DNA from: Clostridia bacterium
Lineage (GTDB): Bacteria; Bacillota; Clostridia; Oscillospirales; Acutalibacteraceae
NCBI GenBank assembly: GCA_017537365.1
Contig: JAFYKZ010000026.1
Coordinates: 62,001 to 126,000, forward strand
Direction: 5' to 3'
DNA length: 64,000 nt
Position numbers and translations under genes: made by a program. The notes beneath the pieces are model-generated. The model was not told the origin of the DNA. It did not search any database and was given only the letters and a program-made list of their open reading frames with translations. Shown piece by piece: positions 15,244-25,802 of the stretch. Every line of letters starts with the position of its first letter. The first letter of the stretch is position 1.

Positions 15244-15492
15244 CTAACCCCTTAAAGCAATTATATTAGCTACAATTGCAAGTACAAAGAAAAGTATTGC
15301 AACATACTTTGTCCAACGAGCTAAAAAAGCATCAAAATCCCTTGCCTTGTTTTTGGAAAGGAATGTATCAGCACCGCCGGAAATAACGCCGTTAATACCA
15401 GCTCGACGGCCGGGTTGCAATAGTATTGCAACTATAATTACAAGCGAAACGAGTATCACTAAAATACCTAAAATGATTTCAACTGCGCCCAC
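15244..15492 (-). CDS. secG: Preprotein translocase subunit SecG
   Basis: A small membrane subunit of the SecYEG channel. Two hydrophobic helices (ILGILVILVSLVIIVAILLQ and YVAILFFVLAIVANII) flank the conserved GGADTFLSKNKARDFDAFL loop. I prefer the GTG at 15492, which lies eight bases after GGAGG and yields about 82 residues. The ATG five codons upstream is part of that ribosome-binding site. It lies downstream of leuS on the same strand. Confidence 0.92.
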   Translation of the reverse strand: MGAVEIILGILVILVSLVIIVAILLQPGRRAGINGVISGGADTFLSKNKARDFDAFLARWTKYVAILFFVLAIVANIIALRG

Positions 15493-15596
15493 CTGTTTCA
15501 CCTCCATATATCTGTATAACCAATAACTTCTATTATAATATCACAAGATACAACAATTTGCAAGAACTTTTTTATAAAATAATAATATTTTTGTAA

Positions 15597-18008
15597 TTAT
15601 TTTACTACTATGTTAACGAGCTTTTTAGGAACATATAGTTCTTTTATTATATTTTTGCCGTCTATTTCGTTTTTAACATTATCGTTATCTTTTGCAAGTA
15701 AGATTGCATCAGCAGAAGAAATATCGGCAGGAACATTTAATCTTGCTCTGATTTTACCGTTGATTTGAACTACTATCTCAACATTTTTATCAACGCACTT
15801 AGCTTCGTCAAACTTAGGCCAAGCGGTTTCATTGAGCATACCATCAAAGCCGCAGATTTCCCATAATTCTTCTGTAATGTGCGGTGCAAACGGATTTAAT
15901 AAGGTTATAAATATTTTATATTCAGCCTTAGTGATTTTACCTGTTGCAGAAATTGTATTAAGTAAAGACATTAAAGCTGCAATAGCTGTATTCATCTTTA
16001 AGCCTTCAATATCTTCAGTTACCTTTTTAATTGTACGGTGGAATTCTGCCTCGATTTCAGGACGGATTATATCCTCATCAGTCATAGTATCAGCTAAGCT
16101 CCAAACCTTATCTAAGAAACGCTTACTTCCCTTAATAGAGGATTGACTCCAAGGAGCAGCTTTTTCAAAGTCGCCTATGAACATTTCATAAACACGCATA
16201 GTATCTGCGCCGTAGTTTTCGATAATCTCATCGGGATTAACAACATTTCCGCGCGATTTAGACATCTTTTCACCGTTCTCACCTAATATCATACCGTGGC
16301 TTGTACGCTTAGCATAAGGTTCAGGTGAAGTAACAGCGCCAATATCATAAAGGAATTTATGCCAGAAACGGCTGTAAAGCAAGTGGAGAGTAGTATGCTC
16401 CATACCGCCGTTATACCAGTCAATAGGACACCAATATTCAAGAGCCTCTTTTGAAGCTAATTCCTTATCATTATGTGGGTCGCAATATCTAAGGAAATAC
16501 CAAGAAGAACCTGCCCATTGAGGCATGGTATCGGTTTCTCTTTTAGCGGGTGCACCGCAATGAGGACAAGTAGTGTTAACCCAGTCGGTCATTTTAGCAA
16601 GCGGTGATTCGCCGTTATCGGTAGGCTCATAAGAATCAACATTAGGAAGAACAAGCGGTAATTCGCTCTCATCAAGTGGAACATAACCGCACTTCTCACA
16701 ATAAACCATAGGAATTGGTTCTCCCCAATATCTTTGGCGAGAGAATACCCAGTCGCGAAGTTTATAGTTGGTTTTAACCGAGCCTATTCCCTTTTCGGTT
16801 AACCATTCTTGAATTTTAACCTTTGCATCTTCAACAGATAAACCATTTAAGAAATCGGAGTTAACAAGAACGCCTGTTGCACAGTCGGTAAATGCCTGTT
16901 TTTGAACATCTTCGCCGCCTGCAACAACTTCAATAATCGGCAAATTAAACTTTTTAGCAAAATCCCAGTCGCGAGTATCGTGAGCAGGAACTGCCATAAT
17001 AGCACCTGTGCCGTAAGAAATAAGTACATAATCCGAAATAAAAATCGGAATTTCAGTATTATTAACAGGATTAATTGCTAGAACTCCCTCTAACTTAACA
17101 CCTGTTTTATCCTTTGCAAGCTCGGTGCGTTCAAAGTCAGACTTTTTAGCGGCGGTTTCCTGATATGCCTTAACCTCATCTAAATTACCTATTTTATCTG
17201 CCCATTTTTCAAGCAAAGGATGCTCGGGAGACATAACCATATAAGTAGCACCAAATAAAGTATCAGCACGGGTGGTAAATATTTCGATGTTATCACCGAT
17301 AGTTGTGCCAAAGGTAACCTGAGTACCGTATGAACGGCCAATCCAGTTTCTTTGCTGAGTTTTAACACGGTCAATAAAATCAACATTATCAAGACCGTCT
17401 AAAAGTTTTTCAGCATAGTCGGTGATTTTAAGCATCCATTGGCTTTTTTCTTTATGAACAACCTCGCTTCCGCAACGCTCGCAAACTCCGTTAACAACCT
17501 CTTCGTTAGCAAGCACGCATTTACAGGAAGTACACCAGTTAACATTCATTTTGGATTTATATGCTAAACCTTTTTTATAAAGCTGCAAGAAAATCCATTG
17601 AGTCCATTTATAATATGAAGGGTCGGTTGTATTAACTTCCCTGCTCCAATCAAAAGAAAAACCTAAGGCTTTTAACTGTCTTTTAAAGTTAGCGATATTA
17701 TTCTCGGTAACGATTGAGGGATGAATATGATTTTTTATTGCAAAGTTTTCGGTAGGCAGACCGAAAGCATCCCAACCCATAGGATATAAAACATTATAGC
17801 CTTCGAGTCTTTTCTTGCGGCTAACAATGTCAATCGCAGTGTAAGAACGAGGATGACCTACATGCAAGCCTTGACCTGAGGGATAAGGAAATTCAACCAA
17901 GCCATAAAATTTAGGTAATGTATAATCATTTTTGGCAGCAAAAGTTTGTTTTTCGTCCCAAATGTCCTGCCATTTTTTTTCGATTTTACTGTAATTATAA
18001 TCTTGCAT
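15597..18008 (-). CDS. leuS: Leucyl-tRNA synthetase
   Basis: An 803-residue class I aminoacyl-tRNA synthetase. The HIGH-type motif lies in [15 protein letters not shown] near residue 40. A zinc-binding [21 protein letters not shown] stretch and the CP1 editing domain (including [17 protein letters not shown]) follow. KMSKS is present as [14 protein letters not shown], and the C-terminal anticodon domain ends in [13 protein letters not shown]. It charges the Leu tRNAs, two of which are in this window. It heads into secG and is immediately preceded by rsfS, with adjacent stop and start. Confidence 0.97.
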   Translation of the reverse strand: MQDYNYSKIEKKWQDIWDEKQTFAAKNDYTLPKFYGLVEFPYPSGQGLHVGHPRSYTAIDIVSRKKRLEGYNVLYPMGWDAFGLPTENFAIKNHIHPSIVTENNIANFKRQLKALGFSFDWSREVNTTDPSYYKWTQWIFLQLYKKGLAYKSKMNVNWCTSCKCVLANEEVVNGVCERCGSEVVHKEKSQWMLKITDYAEKLLDGLDNVDFIDRVKTQQRNWIGRSYGTQVTFGTTIGDNIEIFTTRADTLFGATYMVMSPEHPLLEKWADKIGNLDEVKAYQETAAKKSDFERTELAKDKTGVKLEGVLAINPVNNTEIPIFISDYVLISYGTGAIMAVPAHDTRDWDFAKKFNLPIIEVVAGGEDVQKQAFTDCATGVLVNSDFLNGLSVEDAKVKIQEWLTEKGIGSVKTNYKLRDWVFSRQRYWGEPIPMVYCEKCGYVPLDESELPLVLPNVDSYEPTDNGESPLAKMTDWVNTTCPHCGAPAKRETDTMPQWAGSSWYFLRYCDPHNDKELASKEALEYWCPIDWYNGGMEHTTLHLLYSRFWHKFLYDIGAVTSPEPYAKRTSHGMILGENGEKMSKSRGNVVNPDEIIENYGADTMRVYEMFIGDFEKAAPWSQSSIKGSKRFLDKVWSLADTMTDEDIIRPEIEAEFHRTIKKVTEDIEGLKMNTAIAALMSLLNTISATGKITKAEYKIFITLLNPFAPHITEELWEICGFDGMLNETAWPKFDEAKCVDKNVEIVVQINGKIRARLNVPADISSADAILLAKDNDNVKNEIDGKNIIKELYVPKKLVNIVVK

Positions 18009-18377
18009 TTAATTTTCCTCCGCGTCGTTAGTTAAAATTTCGGTCATATCTATCATTTTTCCGTCGCTCCACATTTTATCAAGTCCATAATACTCGCGTT
18101 CTGTTTTGCCGAAAATATGAATAATAATATTACCATAATCAAGCGCTATCCAACCGGTAGCTTTACCTTCAATATGGTGAGGTTTGACACCGTTTTTTTC
18201 TAAAACATCCTCAACTTCATCGCATAAGGCTCTGACATGGGTTGAAGAGTTTGCGGTGCAGATTAAAAACATATCTGCTAAAACGGTTAAATCAGCTATT
18301 TCAACGCCAATAATGTCTAATGCTTTCTTTTCATTTAGAGCATTAGCGGCGATTTTTAAAATTTCATAAGTTTCCAT
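18009..18377 (-). CDS. rsfS: Ribosomal silencing factor RsfS
   Basis: A 122-residue RsfS/DUF143 protein that binds L14 and blocks 50S-30S joining when nutrients run low. Key patterns are the start of the fold, KKALDIIGVEIADLTVLADMF, then GWIALDYGNIIIHIF and REYYGLDKMW. It lies between leuS (0 bp) and yqeK (1-bp overlap), the common clostridial order nadD-yqeK-rsfS-leuS. GGAGAAAATTTA precedes the ATG. Confidence 0.95.
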   Translation of the reverse strand: METYEILKIAANALNEKKALDIIGVEIADLTVLADMFLICTANSSTHVRALCDEVEDVLEKNGVKPHHIEGKATGWIALDYGNIIIHIFGKTEREYYGLDKMWSDGKMIDMTEILTNDAEEN

Positions 18378-18958
18378 TAAATTTTCTCCTTCCCGGATAC
18401 TATTTCATTAAAAGCATCAACGGTATCAGGGTGAATAGCCCTGGATTGTCTAACTAAATCTATAATTGAATATTCGAGAGCGTATTTAATCGCGCCATTT
18501 AAGGATTTATCAGCTAAATCTCTAATAACTTGAACATCCTCATAATCGCGGTCGCGCGAGGTGAAATCAGCAAGATATAAGATTTTAGCAGTTAGCGACA
18601 TATTTTGTTTTGCGGTTGTATGGTATCTGATTGCATCTAAAATTTCAATATCATCAATACCTAATACATACTTTAAATAAGCTTCGCCTGATATTGCATG
18701 CCATAGTTTTTTTGCATTTTTTTCAATATCATTTAGCATTATACCAAAGGTATCGAATAATTTCAAGTGTTCCTCATCTGATGCATTTTTTGTAATATCG
18801 TGAAGCAAGCCCGCAGTATAACATTTTTCGGGATTGCCACCATATTTTTCGGCTAATCTCTTAGCTTCATCAGCAACGCAACAGGAATGAAAAAACCTTT
18901 TTTCGTTTAATTTTGATTTTAAAATTTTGATATAATTTTCATAATCGGCATTATTCAC
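18377..18958 (-). CDS. yqeK: YqeK, HD-domain diadenosine tetraphosphatase
   Basis: A 193-residue HD-superfamily phosphohydrolase. Proteins of this family split Ap4A symmetrically into two ADP. Metal-binding residues are visible in RFFHSCCVADEAKRLAE, AGLLHDITKN and WHAISGEAYLKYVLG. The last conserved patch is IRYHTTAKQNMSLTAKILYLAD. A GTG start at 18958 is supported by AGGAGGGTTTACG. It overlaps the end of nadD by 8 bp. Confidence 0.93.
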   Translation of the reverse strand: MNNADYENYIKILKSKLNEKRFFHSCCVADEAKRLAEKYGGNPEKCYTAGLLHDITKNASDEEHLKLFDTFGIMLNDIEKNAKKLWHAISGEAYLKYVLGIDDIEILDAIRYHTTAKQNMSLTAKILYLADFTSRDRDYEDVQVIRDLADKSLNGAIKYALEYSIIDLVRQSRAIHPDTVDAFNEIVSGKEKI

Positions 18959-19544
18959 CGTAAACCCTCCTGGATTTCAAGAAATTATAAATCTTTTCAT
19001 TTAAAAGCGGTTTTGAATTTGAAAAGTCGTTTCTGATTTTAGTTGAAGAAACATCAGGAATTTTATCTTCTATAACTTCGATTTTCATACCCATTTTTCT
19101 ATAACGGTTTACGCAGTTGAAAAACTCAGCTTCATCTGTATCAGTTCGCAAAAAAGCGGTAAAAGATATGAGTTTCATTAATTCTTCATATTTATACCAT
19201 TTATCAAAGAAAACCAGCATATCACCGCCTAGAACAAATGTGAAATCAGTATCGGGATATTTGTGTTTAAGTTCCTTAACGGTATCAACAGAGTAACTTC
19301 TTCCCTCTCGTTTGAATTCAATTAAACAAACTTCAGTTTTATCGAAATCTGCCGCCGCTAATTTACACATTTCTATGCGTTCTTCATCACTCGCAAGAAC
19401 ATCGCAAACCTTATGTGGCGGAATTTTATCTGGCATAAGAAGGATTTTTTCAATGTCATTATTATTTTGAAGGGTTTCGAGAATTTTATAATGACCTATA
19501 TGAAAAGGGTTAAAAGTACCGCCGAAAATAGCAGTTTTTGGCAT
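18951..19544 (-). CDS. nadD: Nicotinate-nucleotide adenylyltransferase
   Basis: A 197-residue nucleotidyltransferase of NAD synthesis that joins ATP and nicotinate mononucleotide. The signature GGTFNPFHIGHYKILE is at the N-terminus, with DKIPPHK further on. The ISSTKIR-type motif reads DVSSTKIRNDF. It overlaps both yhbY upstream and yqeK downstream, so translation is coupled along this operon. Confidence 0.95.
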   Translation of the reverse strand: MPKTAIFGGTFNPFHIGHYKILETLQNNNDIEKILLMPDKIPPHKVCDVLASDEERIEMCKLAAADFDKTEVCLIEFKREGRSYSVDTVKELKHKYPDTDFTFVLGGDMLVFFDKWYKYEELMKLISFTAFLRTDTDEAEFFNCVNRYRKMGMKIEVIEDKIPDVSSTKIRNDFSNSKPLLNEKIYNFLKSRRVYGE

Positions 19545-19837
19545 TATTTCACCAACTTAATTGTCTTATTATTTTTGCTTTCTTTGTATAGAATAAATTT
19601 GGAACCAATAACCTGAACAACATCACTGTCGGTTTTTTCTGCTAAGGTATCGGCAGTTTCTCGAACGGAAGTTGGGCAGGTTTCTAAAATTCTTAATTTA
19701 ATAAGTTCTCTGGCCTCCAAGGCGTCAACAACCTGTTTTACAGTATTATCGCTAATACCACCCTTGCCTACTTGAAGTATTGTTTCAAAATCGTTTGCCA
19801 TGCCACGAAGCTGGGCACGCTGTCTGCTGTTTAACAT
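19544..19837 (-). CDS. yhbY: YhbY family CRM-domain RNA-binding protein
   Basis: A 97-residue single CRM domain, associated with pre-50S ribosomal particles. The pattern starts LNSRQRAQLRGMANDFE, continues ILQVGKGGISDNTVKQVVDA, and ends with VVQVIGSKFILYKES. The length is typical. It shares one base with the nadD start and lies 13 bp after an isomerase-like gene. Confidence 0.93.
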   Translation of the reverse strand: MLNSRQRAQLRGMANDFETILQVGKGGISDNTVKQVVDALEARELIKLRILETCPTSVRETADTLAEKTDSDVVQVIGSKFILYKESKNNKTIKLVK

Positions 19838-19850
19838 AAGTTCTCCTTTA

Positions 19851-20693
19851 TTAACCCCAAAAGCCTAAATTTTCAATTCTTTTGCCTATCGGGGTAGGTG
19901 TTTTATCATTTAAAATTTCAAATGCGTTATTATATAAATCATCATATTTTAAAACGCGTCTTACTATTGTTTTTGGCGGATTCAATCCAAGTTCATATAA
20001 CCAAACACCGTTATAATTAATCTCTTTTAAAGCATTTGATAATTGGAGCCAATCAATATCTCCCTCGCCGGGAAGCCAATGGCGTTCGTTAACAAAATCA
20101 TAATCGGAAATATGAGTAGAGATTATTTTATTGCCGACATTTTTAATGAAATCGGTTGTTTTTTCATTTAATAAATGATTAGTATCAAAACAAGCTCTTA
20201 ATTTATCGTTTGCCGATAATAAATAATTTATTTCTTTGGAATTTTTTCCGATGCATGTTCTTGGCAAATCCTCAATAGCAACTACTATTCCAAATTTATG
20301 AGCAATTTCCGCTAAATCACTAAAAAACTCAGCTGCGGTTTTTAATCTTTCATCTCTTTCCTCATCAGGAATAGGTTCGCAACTTGAATGAGCGATAACC
20401 TTGTCGATACCTATTTTAGAAGCCTTTTCTATAATACCAACAAATAAATCAAAAGTGAAATTTCTTTTTTTCTCATCTAATGAAGAAGGGTCTAGCTTTT
20501 CAAAAGGCAAAAACGGTAAATGCAAAGACCATAACTCTATTCCGTATTTATCGGATAACATTTTAGCATTTTCAAAATCGAAATTATCATAATCATCAAA
20601 ACAAATTTCAATAACCTCAATGCCTGAAGATTTTATATCCGAAAAAAGCTTATCATTCAGTTCAACCGAGATGGAAGCACCAATTTTATACAT
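19851..20693 (-). CDS. Sugar phosphate isomerase/epimerase family TIM-barrel protein
   Basis: A 280-residue member of the xylose isomerase-like / AP-endonuclease-2 superfamily. Likely metal ligands occur in ELWSLHLPFLPFE, DKVIAHSSCEP, VVAIEDLPRT, ACFDTNHLL, STHISDYD and HWLPGEGDIDW. The order and the final HWxPGEG pattern fit sugar isomerases or epimerases better than endonuclease IV. The substrate cannot be told. It overlaps rdgB by 8 bp and lies inside a housekeeping operon. Confidence 0.8.
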   Translation of the reverse strand: MYKIGASISVELNDKLFSDIKSSGIEVIEICFDDYDNFDFENAKMLSDKYGIELWSLHLPFLPFEKLDPSSLDEKKRNFTFDLFVGIIEKASKIGIDKVIAHSSCEPIPDEERDERLKTAAEFFSDLAEIAHKFGIVVAIEDLPRTCIGKNSKEINYLLSANDKLRACFDTNHLLNEKTTDFIKNVGNKIISTHISDYDFVNERHWLPGEGDIDWLQLSNALKEINYNGVWLYELGLNPPKTIVRRVLKYDDLYNNAFEILNDKTPTPIGKRIENLGFWG

Positions 20694-21285
20694 TGCTTTT
20701 CACCTCTATATATTTTTCCAGTTCCTCTTTGAAGAGTCTTAAAGCTTTACCTCTGTGGCTTATACTATCTTTTTCTTCGCTAGAAAGAAGACCGAAGCAA
20801 CCTTTTTCGCTTATAAACATCGGGTCATAACCAAAACCGCAGTTTCCGTTTTCGGTTTCTGAAATATGACCATAGCATTTGCCTTCAACAGTGAACTTTC
20901 TTCCATCAGGAAAAACGCAAGCAATAGCGGCGGTATAATGAGCGGTACGCTTTTCATAAGGCACGCCCTCAAGTTCTTTTAAAAGCTTTTTATTATTGTC
21001 GTCATCCGAGCCGCCTGAATATCTGGCAGAATAAATACCTGGTGCGCCGTTTAAATAATCAACGCAAATGCCTGAATCGTCAGCAACGGTTATATAGCCT
21101 GTCCTTCTAAGACCTGCTTCGGCTTTTAAAATAGCGTTTTCGCAGAAAGTGCTGCCGGTCTCTTCAATTTCTTCTAAGGGGGAATCAAGGTCTTTTTCAG
21201 ATAAAACCTCGAAACCCATTGGCGATAAAATTCTGTCTAATTCTTTTAGTTTTTTTTGATTTTTTGTTGCAATAAATATTTTCAT
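20686..21285 (-). CDS. rdgB: XTP/dITP diphosphatase (RdgB/HAM1)
   Basis: A 199-residue house-cleaning pyrophosphatase that removes deaminated purine nucleotides. The opening FIATKNQKKLKELDRIL and the motif ADDSGICVDYLNGAPGIYSARY are diagnostic. GFGYDPMFI and SHRGKALRLFKE follow. It lies directly between ftsY (3 bp) and the isomerase-like gene. Confidence 0.95.
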   Translation of the reverse strand: MKIFIATKNQKKLKELDRILSPMGFEVLSEKDLDSPLEEIEETGSTFCENAILKAEAGLRRTGYITVADDSGICVDYLNGAPGIYSARYSGGSDDDNNKKLLKELEGVPYEKRTAHYTAAIACVFPDGRKFTVEGKCYGHISETENGNCGFGYDPMFISEKGCFGLLSSEEKDSISHRGKALRLFKEELEKYIEVKSNV

Positions 21286-21288
21286 AGT

Positions 21289-22200
21289 TTATTCTCCATC
21301 AAAAATACCATCTGCAAATTCTTTTGCATTGAAGGGTTGTAAATCATCAATACCTTCGCCTACACCAATGAATTTTACAGGAATACTCAGTTCATTATGA
21401 ATAGGAATAACGATACCGCCCTTTGCAGTTCCGTCAAGCTTCGTTAAGATAATACCGGTAATATCGGTAACATTATTAAATTCTTTTGCCTGATTAACTG
21501 CATTTTGACCTGTTGCGGAATCTAATACTAAAAGGCTTTCAACCGATGCATCGGGTAATTCTCTTGCAATAACGCGGTTAATTTTAGCAAGCTCATCCAT
21601 AAGATTTTTTTTGTTGTGAAGTCTGCCCGCAGTATCACAAATGATAACATCAGCATTATGCGCTTTTGCAGAGGCAATGGTATCGAAAACAACTGCCGCA
21701 GGGTCGCTTCCCTCAACACTTTTAACCATAGTAACTCCTGCTCTCTCGGCCCATACTCCAAGCTGTTCAATAGCAGCGGCGCGGAATGTATCGGCAGCTC
21801 CCAAAACAACATTTTTGCCCTGAGCCTTTAACTGAGCAGCAATTTTTCCGATAGAGGTGGTTTTGCCAACTCCGTTAACACCAATAACTAAAATCACCGA
21901 GGGTTTAGTATCAAGCTTTAAGCCCTCTGCCTCACCTAACATTTCGGTTATAATGGCTTTTAACATTTCTTTAATGGCATTGGGGTCTTTTTCGCCTGTT
22001 TCTTTGATTTTTTTACGCAATAAATCGCAAATCTCAGCGGAGGTATTAACCCCTATGTCAGACATAACAAGTATTTCTTCAAGCTCTTCGAATAAATCTT
22101 CATCAATTTTTGTGAAATTATTCAAAATGCCATTAACATTGTCTGCAATAGAATTTCGGGTTTTTTTAAGACCCTCTTTAATTTTACTAAAAAATCCCAT
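21289..22200 (-). CDS. ftsY: Signal recognition particle receptor FtsY
   Basis: A 303-residue SRP-receptor GTPase that docks ribosome-SRP complexes at the membrane. It has a short N domain and lacks the long acidic region of E. coli FtsY, as usual in Firmicutes. G motifs: GVNGVGKTTSIGKIAAQ, GAADTFRAAAIEQL, DTAGRLHNKKNLMDEL, TKLDGTAKGG and GVGEGIDDLQPF. It is 20 bp downstream of smc, the standard clostridial arrangement. Confidence 0.96.
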   Translation of the reverse strand: MGFFSKIKEGLKKTRNSIADNVNGILNNFTKIDEDLFEELEEILVMSDIGVNTSAEICDLLRKKIKETGEKDPNAIKEMLKAIITEMLGEAEGLKLDTKPSVILVIGVNGVGKTTSIGKIAAQLKAQGKNVVLGAADTFRAAAIEQLGVWAERAGVTMVKSVEGSDPAAVVFDTIASAKAHNADVIICDTAGRLHNKKNLMDELAKINRVIARELPDASVESLLVLDSATGQNAVNQAKEFNNVTDITGIILTKLDGTAKGGIVIPIHNELSIPVKFIGVGEGIDDLQPFNAKEFADGIFDGE

Positions 22201-22220
22201 AAGAACTCCTAAAATAAGAT

Positions 22221-25200
22221 TTATGCACCAGCATTACCTTGCAAAAGCTTGTTTTCAAGCTCAGCAACATTAAGCTCTAAGAGTTTGGTTATTCCCTTTT
22301 CTTGCATTGTAACACCATAGAGCATATCAGCGGCTTCCATAGTACCTCTGCGGTGTGTAACGCAGATAAATTGGGTTGCAAACTCCGATTTCTTCATATA
22401 ATTAGCAAAGCGGTCAACATTTATATCGTCAAGAGCGGTGTCAACCTCGTCTAAGAAGCAGAAGGGAGGCGCATTAACGCGCATAATCGCAAAGTAAATT
22501 GATAAGGCGATAAGAGCTTTTTCTCCGCCCGACAGACCGTCCAGACTAGGAACATTTTTACCCGGTAATTTAACATTAATGTCAATACCGCTTTCTAAAA
22601 TGTTATCGGGGTCAGATAACGATAGCGAAGCTTCGCCACCTCCAAACAATTCAGAGAAGGTTTTCGAGAAGTTTTGACTGATTTTGGTGAATCCCTCGGT
22701 GAAAATATCCTTCATTTGAACTGTTAACTGATTAATTAATTTGAATAATTGAGCGCGAGTATTTTCAACATCCTCAATTTGAGCAGAAAGGAAATCGTAT
22801 CGTTCCTTAACTTCTTTATATTCCTCAATAGCTGAAACATTAACATTACCGAGATTTCGGATTTTGCTTTTAATTTCGGCAAGGTTTCGTTTAGCTTCGG
22901 CAGGATTTTCTGGCTCGGAAGCCACCTTTTCTGCCTCGGAACGTGTTAGCTCATATTCATCATAAAGCTTACGAATAACCTCATCATACTCTTTAAGCAT
23001 AACCTCTTTGCGTTCGCAAAGGCGGGCAAGCTCACCACTTATCTGTTCGCGTTTTAAGGTCTTTTCGCGCTCAGAATTTCTAAGCTCAACACCAGCTTTT
23101 TCGGTAAGGTTACGCTCATTTAACATATTTTGAATATTTTGCTCGCATTCAGCAATTTTTAACCTTAAAGCAGAAATTTGCTCGTTTATGCTATTTATAG
23201 TTTGGCTTAAAGCATCACTATTAGCAGAAATTACGCCGATTTCTTTGTTAATTTCTTCGCCTCTTAATTCTCTGGAAGAAATAAGTTCAGATAAATTCAA
23301 GGCAGATAATTTTAATTGTTCAATATCTTTATCATTCTCAATGATAGATAATTTAATATTTGTGATAGAAGCAGTTATGTTTTCCCTAGTTTCGTTTAAA
23401 GAATCTCTGCCACCTGTCATACTATCAATATCTGCTTGAATTTTTGATTTTTCACCGTCTATTTCAGCGATTTTTTCTGCCGCTTTTAAAGATTGTTCTT
23501 TTAAAACTATAAGTTTTTCGGCGGAAGCAGATTGTTCGTCAGTTAAAGCATTAAGAGAAGAAACGATATTTGCGCGCAAATCATCAATTCTTTTAAGTTC
23601 AGCTAAGGCTCTGATTTTATCCTCATTAGCGGTTATAAGCTCTGCCTTTGCGGCGGTTATATCTGCATCAACCTTTGCGACTTCCTCTTGAGCTCGGTTC
23701 AGTTTTTCTGATAATTCTTTGCTTTTTTCTTCTAGCTTTTTAATATCAGTTTCATATTTTTCAATATCAGAGGTACGGCTCAACAAGCCTGCATTTTTAA
23801 TAAGCGAGCCGCCGGTTAAAGAACCACCGGGATTAATAACCTGACCGTCAAGCGTTACAACCTTGATTCTGTAACCGTATTTTTTAGCTATTGTAACCGC
23901 GCAATCAATATCCTCGGCAACAACTGCGCCGCCAAGCAAATATTTAATGATTTCTCGGTATTTGTTATCACATTCAACCAAATCGGAAGCGATACCAACA
24001 AAACCTAACATACTTTCAAAGCCATGCTCTTTAAATTCGCGGGCTTTAATTGTTGCAATCGGTAAGAAAGTTGCTCTACCGCTTGATGAAGATTTGAGAT
24101 AATTGATTGCTTTTTTAGCATCTGCTTCAGTTTCGGTTATAATATTTTGAATAGCATTTGAAAGCGCGGTTTCAACCGCAATGCTATATTCTTTATCAAC
24201 CTTGATAAGTTTAGAAACAGGACCGCATATACCCTTTAAAATACCTGTTTTGCTTTGGTTCATTATTTCTTTAACCGAATGAGCAAAACCATCCATATTA
24301 TTTTCGAGTTCTTTTAAAATTTGAACCCTGCGTTTCTTAGCATCAATATCAAGTTTAACACTGTCAAATTCCTGGCGTAAACTTTCGGCAGAGTTGACCT
24401 TTGAAACCAAACGAAGCTCATAGCCTTTTACTGCATTAGAGGTGCTGTTGATGTTTTCCTCAAAATGAGTCAGAAGCTTTTCGGTTTCGTTAAATTCTGC
24501 ATTTAATTTCTCAATTTCTAAATTATAAGAGGAAATTTGTTCTGCGTAGTTTCCTTCGCGAGAGGTGATTTCTTCGATGGCAGTATTTGCAGTTACCATC
24601 TCAACACGCATATCTGCGTTTTGTTGAGATAAAGCATTTAGAGTTCTGATTTGCGCCTCAATTTTACGAGAAATATTATCATTATCGGACAACAATTCAG
24701 AAAGTTCCATTTCAAGTGTTCTTAATTTCTCATCAAGTTCTTTTCTTAATATTTCCTTTTCAGAAACTGCTTGATTTTTAGCCTCAATTTCAGCTAAAGC
24801 ATCGGAATCTGAACGGGAAAGATTTTCGGTTTCATCTTTTAAACGGGCAATATTTTCATTATTATGCAAAATATTGTTTTCTAAAACCTGAATCTGACCT
24901 TCAAGCTTAACAATCTCTTCGTTAGAAGAAGAAATATTAAGTCTCTCCCCCTCAATATCTGAGGTGAGTTTAGCGAAATATGAGGTGTTTTCCTCAGTTT
25001 TGCGGTCAAACTCTTCTAATGATTTTTCAATTTCTTTATATGCTAATTCGCAGTTTGCAATTTTGCTTTCCTGATTGCGCAAAACTTCCTTAGAATTATT
25101 TAAAGTATAAAGCCAAAGACCGATTTCGAGACCTTTTTTCTGCTCGGCTAGCTCTAAAAACTTTTCGGCTTTTCGGCTTTGCTCTTGGAGAGGGCCAACT

Positions 25201-25802
25201 CGAGACTTTAATTCGTCTAAAATATCGTGAAGTCTAAGCAGATTTTCCTCAGCTGCATTTAATTTTCTTTCGGCTTCAATTTTTCTGTAACGGTATTTTG
25301 AAATACCTGAGGCTTCCTCGAAAATATCGCGTCTTTCCCCTGATTTTGAGCTAATAATATTGTCAATTTTACCTTGACCTATCATAGAATAACCGTCTCG
25401 GCCTAAACCGGTATCCATAAATAACTCGTGGATATCTTTTAGGCGAACAGAAACTCCGTTTATAGCATACTCACTTTCGTGAGAACGGTAGAAACGGCGG
25501 GTTATAGCAACAAAATCGTTATCGAAATTTAAAGTCCTGTCAACATTATTTATATTAAGGGTAACCTCGCAAAATCCGTGTGGGCGTCTGGTTTCGGTAC
25601 CACCGAAAATAACATCCTCCATAGACTGACCGCGAAGGCTTTTGGTAGACTGCTCACCCAGTACCCAACGAACAGCATCGGAAATATTACTTTTTCCGCT
25701 TCCGTTAGGACCAACAACCGCAGTTATACCTTTACCGAATTTTAAAACCGTTTTATCGGCAAAGGATTTAAAGCCCTGAATTTCTATTGAGCTTAAAAGC
25801 AT
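22221..25802 (-). CDS. smc: Chromosome partition protein SMC
   Basis: A 1193-residue ATPase of the condensin complex. Walker A is VGPNGSGKSNISDAVRW near residue 32. Two long coiled coils flank a hinge at about residues 510-660, including FLPIATIKAREF and VVTLDGQVINPGGSLTGGS. The C-terminal head carries the signature LDGLSGGEKALIALSIYFA and Walker B CFLDEVDTALDD. The length is typical. It overlaps the radical SAM gene's stop by one base, giving an rnc-radical SAM-smc-ftsY operon. ScpA and ScpB partners are not in the window. Confidence 0.97.
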   Translation of the reverse strand: MLLSSIEIQGFKSFADKTVLKFGKGITAVVGPNGSGKSNISDAVRWVLGEQSTKSLRGQSMEDVIFGGTETRRPHGFCEVTLNINNVDRTLNFDNDFVAITRRFYRSHESEYAINGVSVRLKDIHELFMDTGLGRDGYSMIGQGKIDNIISSKSGERRDIFEEASGISKYRYRKIEAERKLNAAEENLLRLHDILDELKSRVGPLQEQSRKAEKFLELAEQKKGLEIGLWLYTLNNSKEVLRNQESKIANCELAYKEIEKSLEEFDRKTEENTSYFAKLTSDIEGERLNISSSNEEIVKLEGQIQVLENNILHNNENIARLKDETENLSRSDSDALAEIEAKNQAVSEKEILRKELDEKLRTLEMELSELLSDNDNISRKIEAQIRTLNALSQQNADMRVEMVTANTAIEEITSREGNYAEQISSYNLEIEKLNAEFNETEKLLTHFEENINSTSNAVKGYELRLVSKVNSAESLRQEFDSVKLDIDAKKRRVQILKELENNMDGFAHSVKEIMNQSKTGILKGICGPVSKLIKVDKEYSIAVETALSNAIQNIITETEADAKKAINYLKSSSSGRATFLPIATIKAREFKEHGFESMLGFVGIASDLVECDNKYREIIKYLLGGAVVAEDIDCAVTIAKKYGYRIKVVTLDGQVINPGGSLTGGSLIKNAGLLSRTSDIEKYETDIKKLEEKSKELSEKLNRAQEEVAKVDADITAAKAELITANEDKIRALAELKRIDDLRANIVSSLNALTDEQSASAEKLIVLKEQSLKAAEKIAEIDGEKSKIQADIDSMTGGRDSLNETRENITASITNIKLSIIENDKDIEQLKLSALNLSELISSRELRGEEINKEIGVISANSDALSQTINSINEQISALRLKIAECEQNIQNMLNERNLTEKAGVELRNSEREKTLKREQISGELARLCERKEVMLKEYDEVIRKLYDEYELTRSEAEKVASEPENPAEAKRNLAEIKSKIRNLGNVNVSAIEEYKEVKERYDFLSAQIEDVENTRAQLFKLINQLTVQMKDIFTEGFTKISQNFSKTFSELFGGGEASLSLSDPDNILESGIDINVKLPGKNVPSLDGLSGGEKALIALSIYFAIMRVNAPPFCFLDEVDTALDDINVDRFANYMKKSEFATQFICVTHRRGTMEAADMLYGVTMQEKGITKLLELNVAELENKLLQGNAGA

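Noticed and set aside
13572-20693. Duplicate endonuclease IV at 19851-20693
   Set aside because: Same TIM-barrel superfamily, but the metal-ligand pattern and the HWLPGEG ending fit a sugar isomerase/epimerase-type protein.
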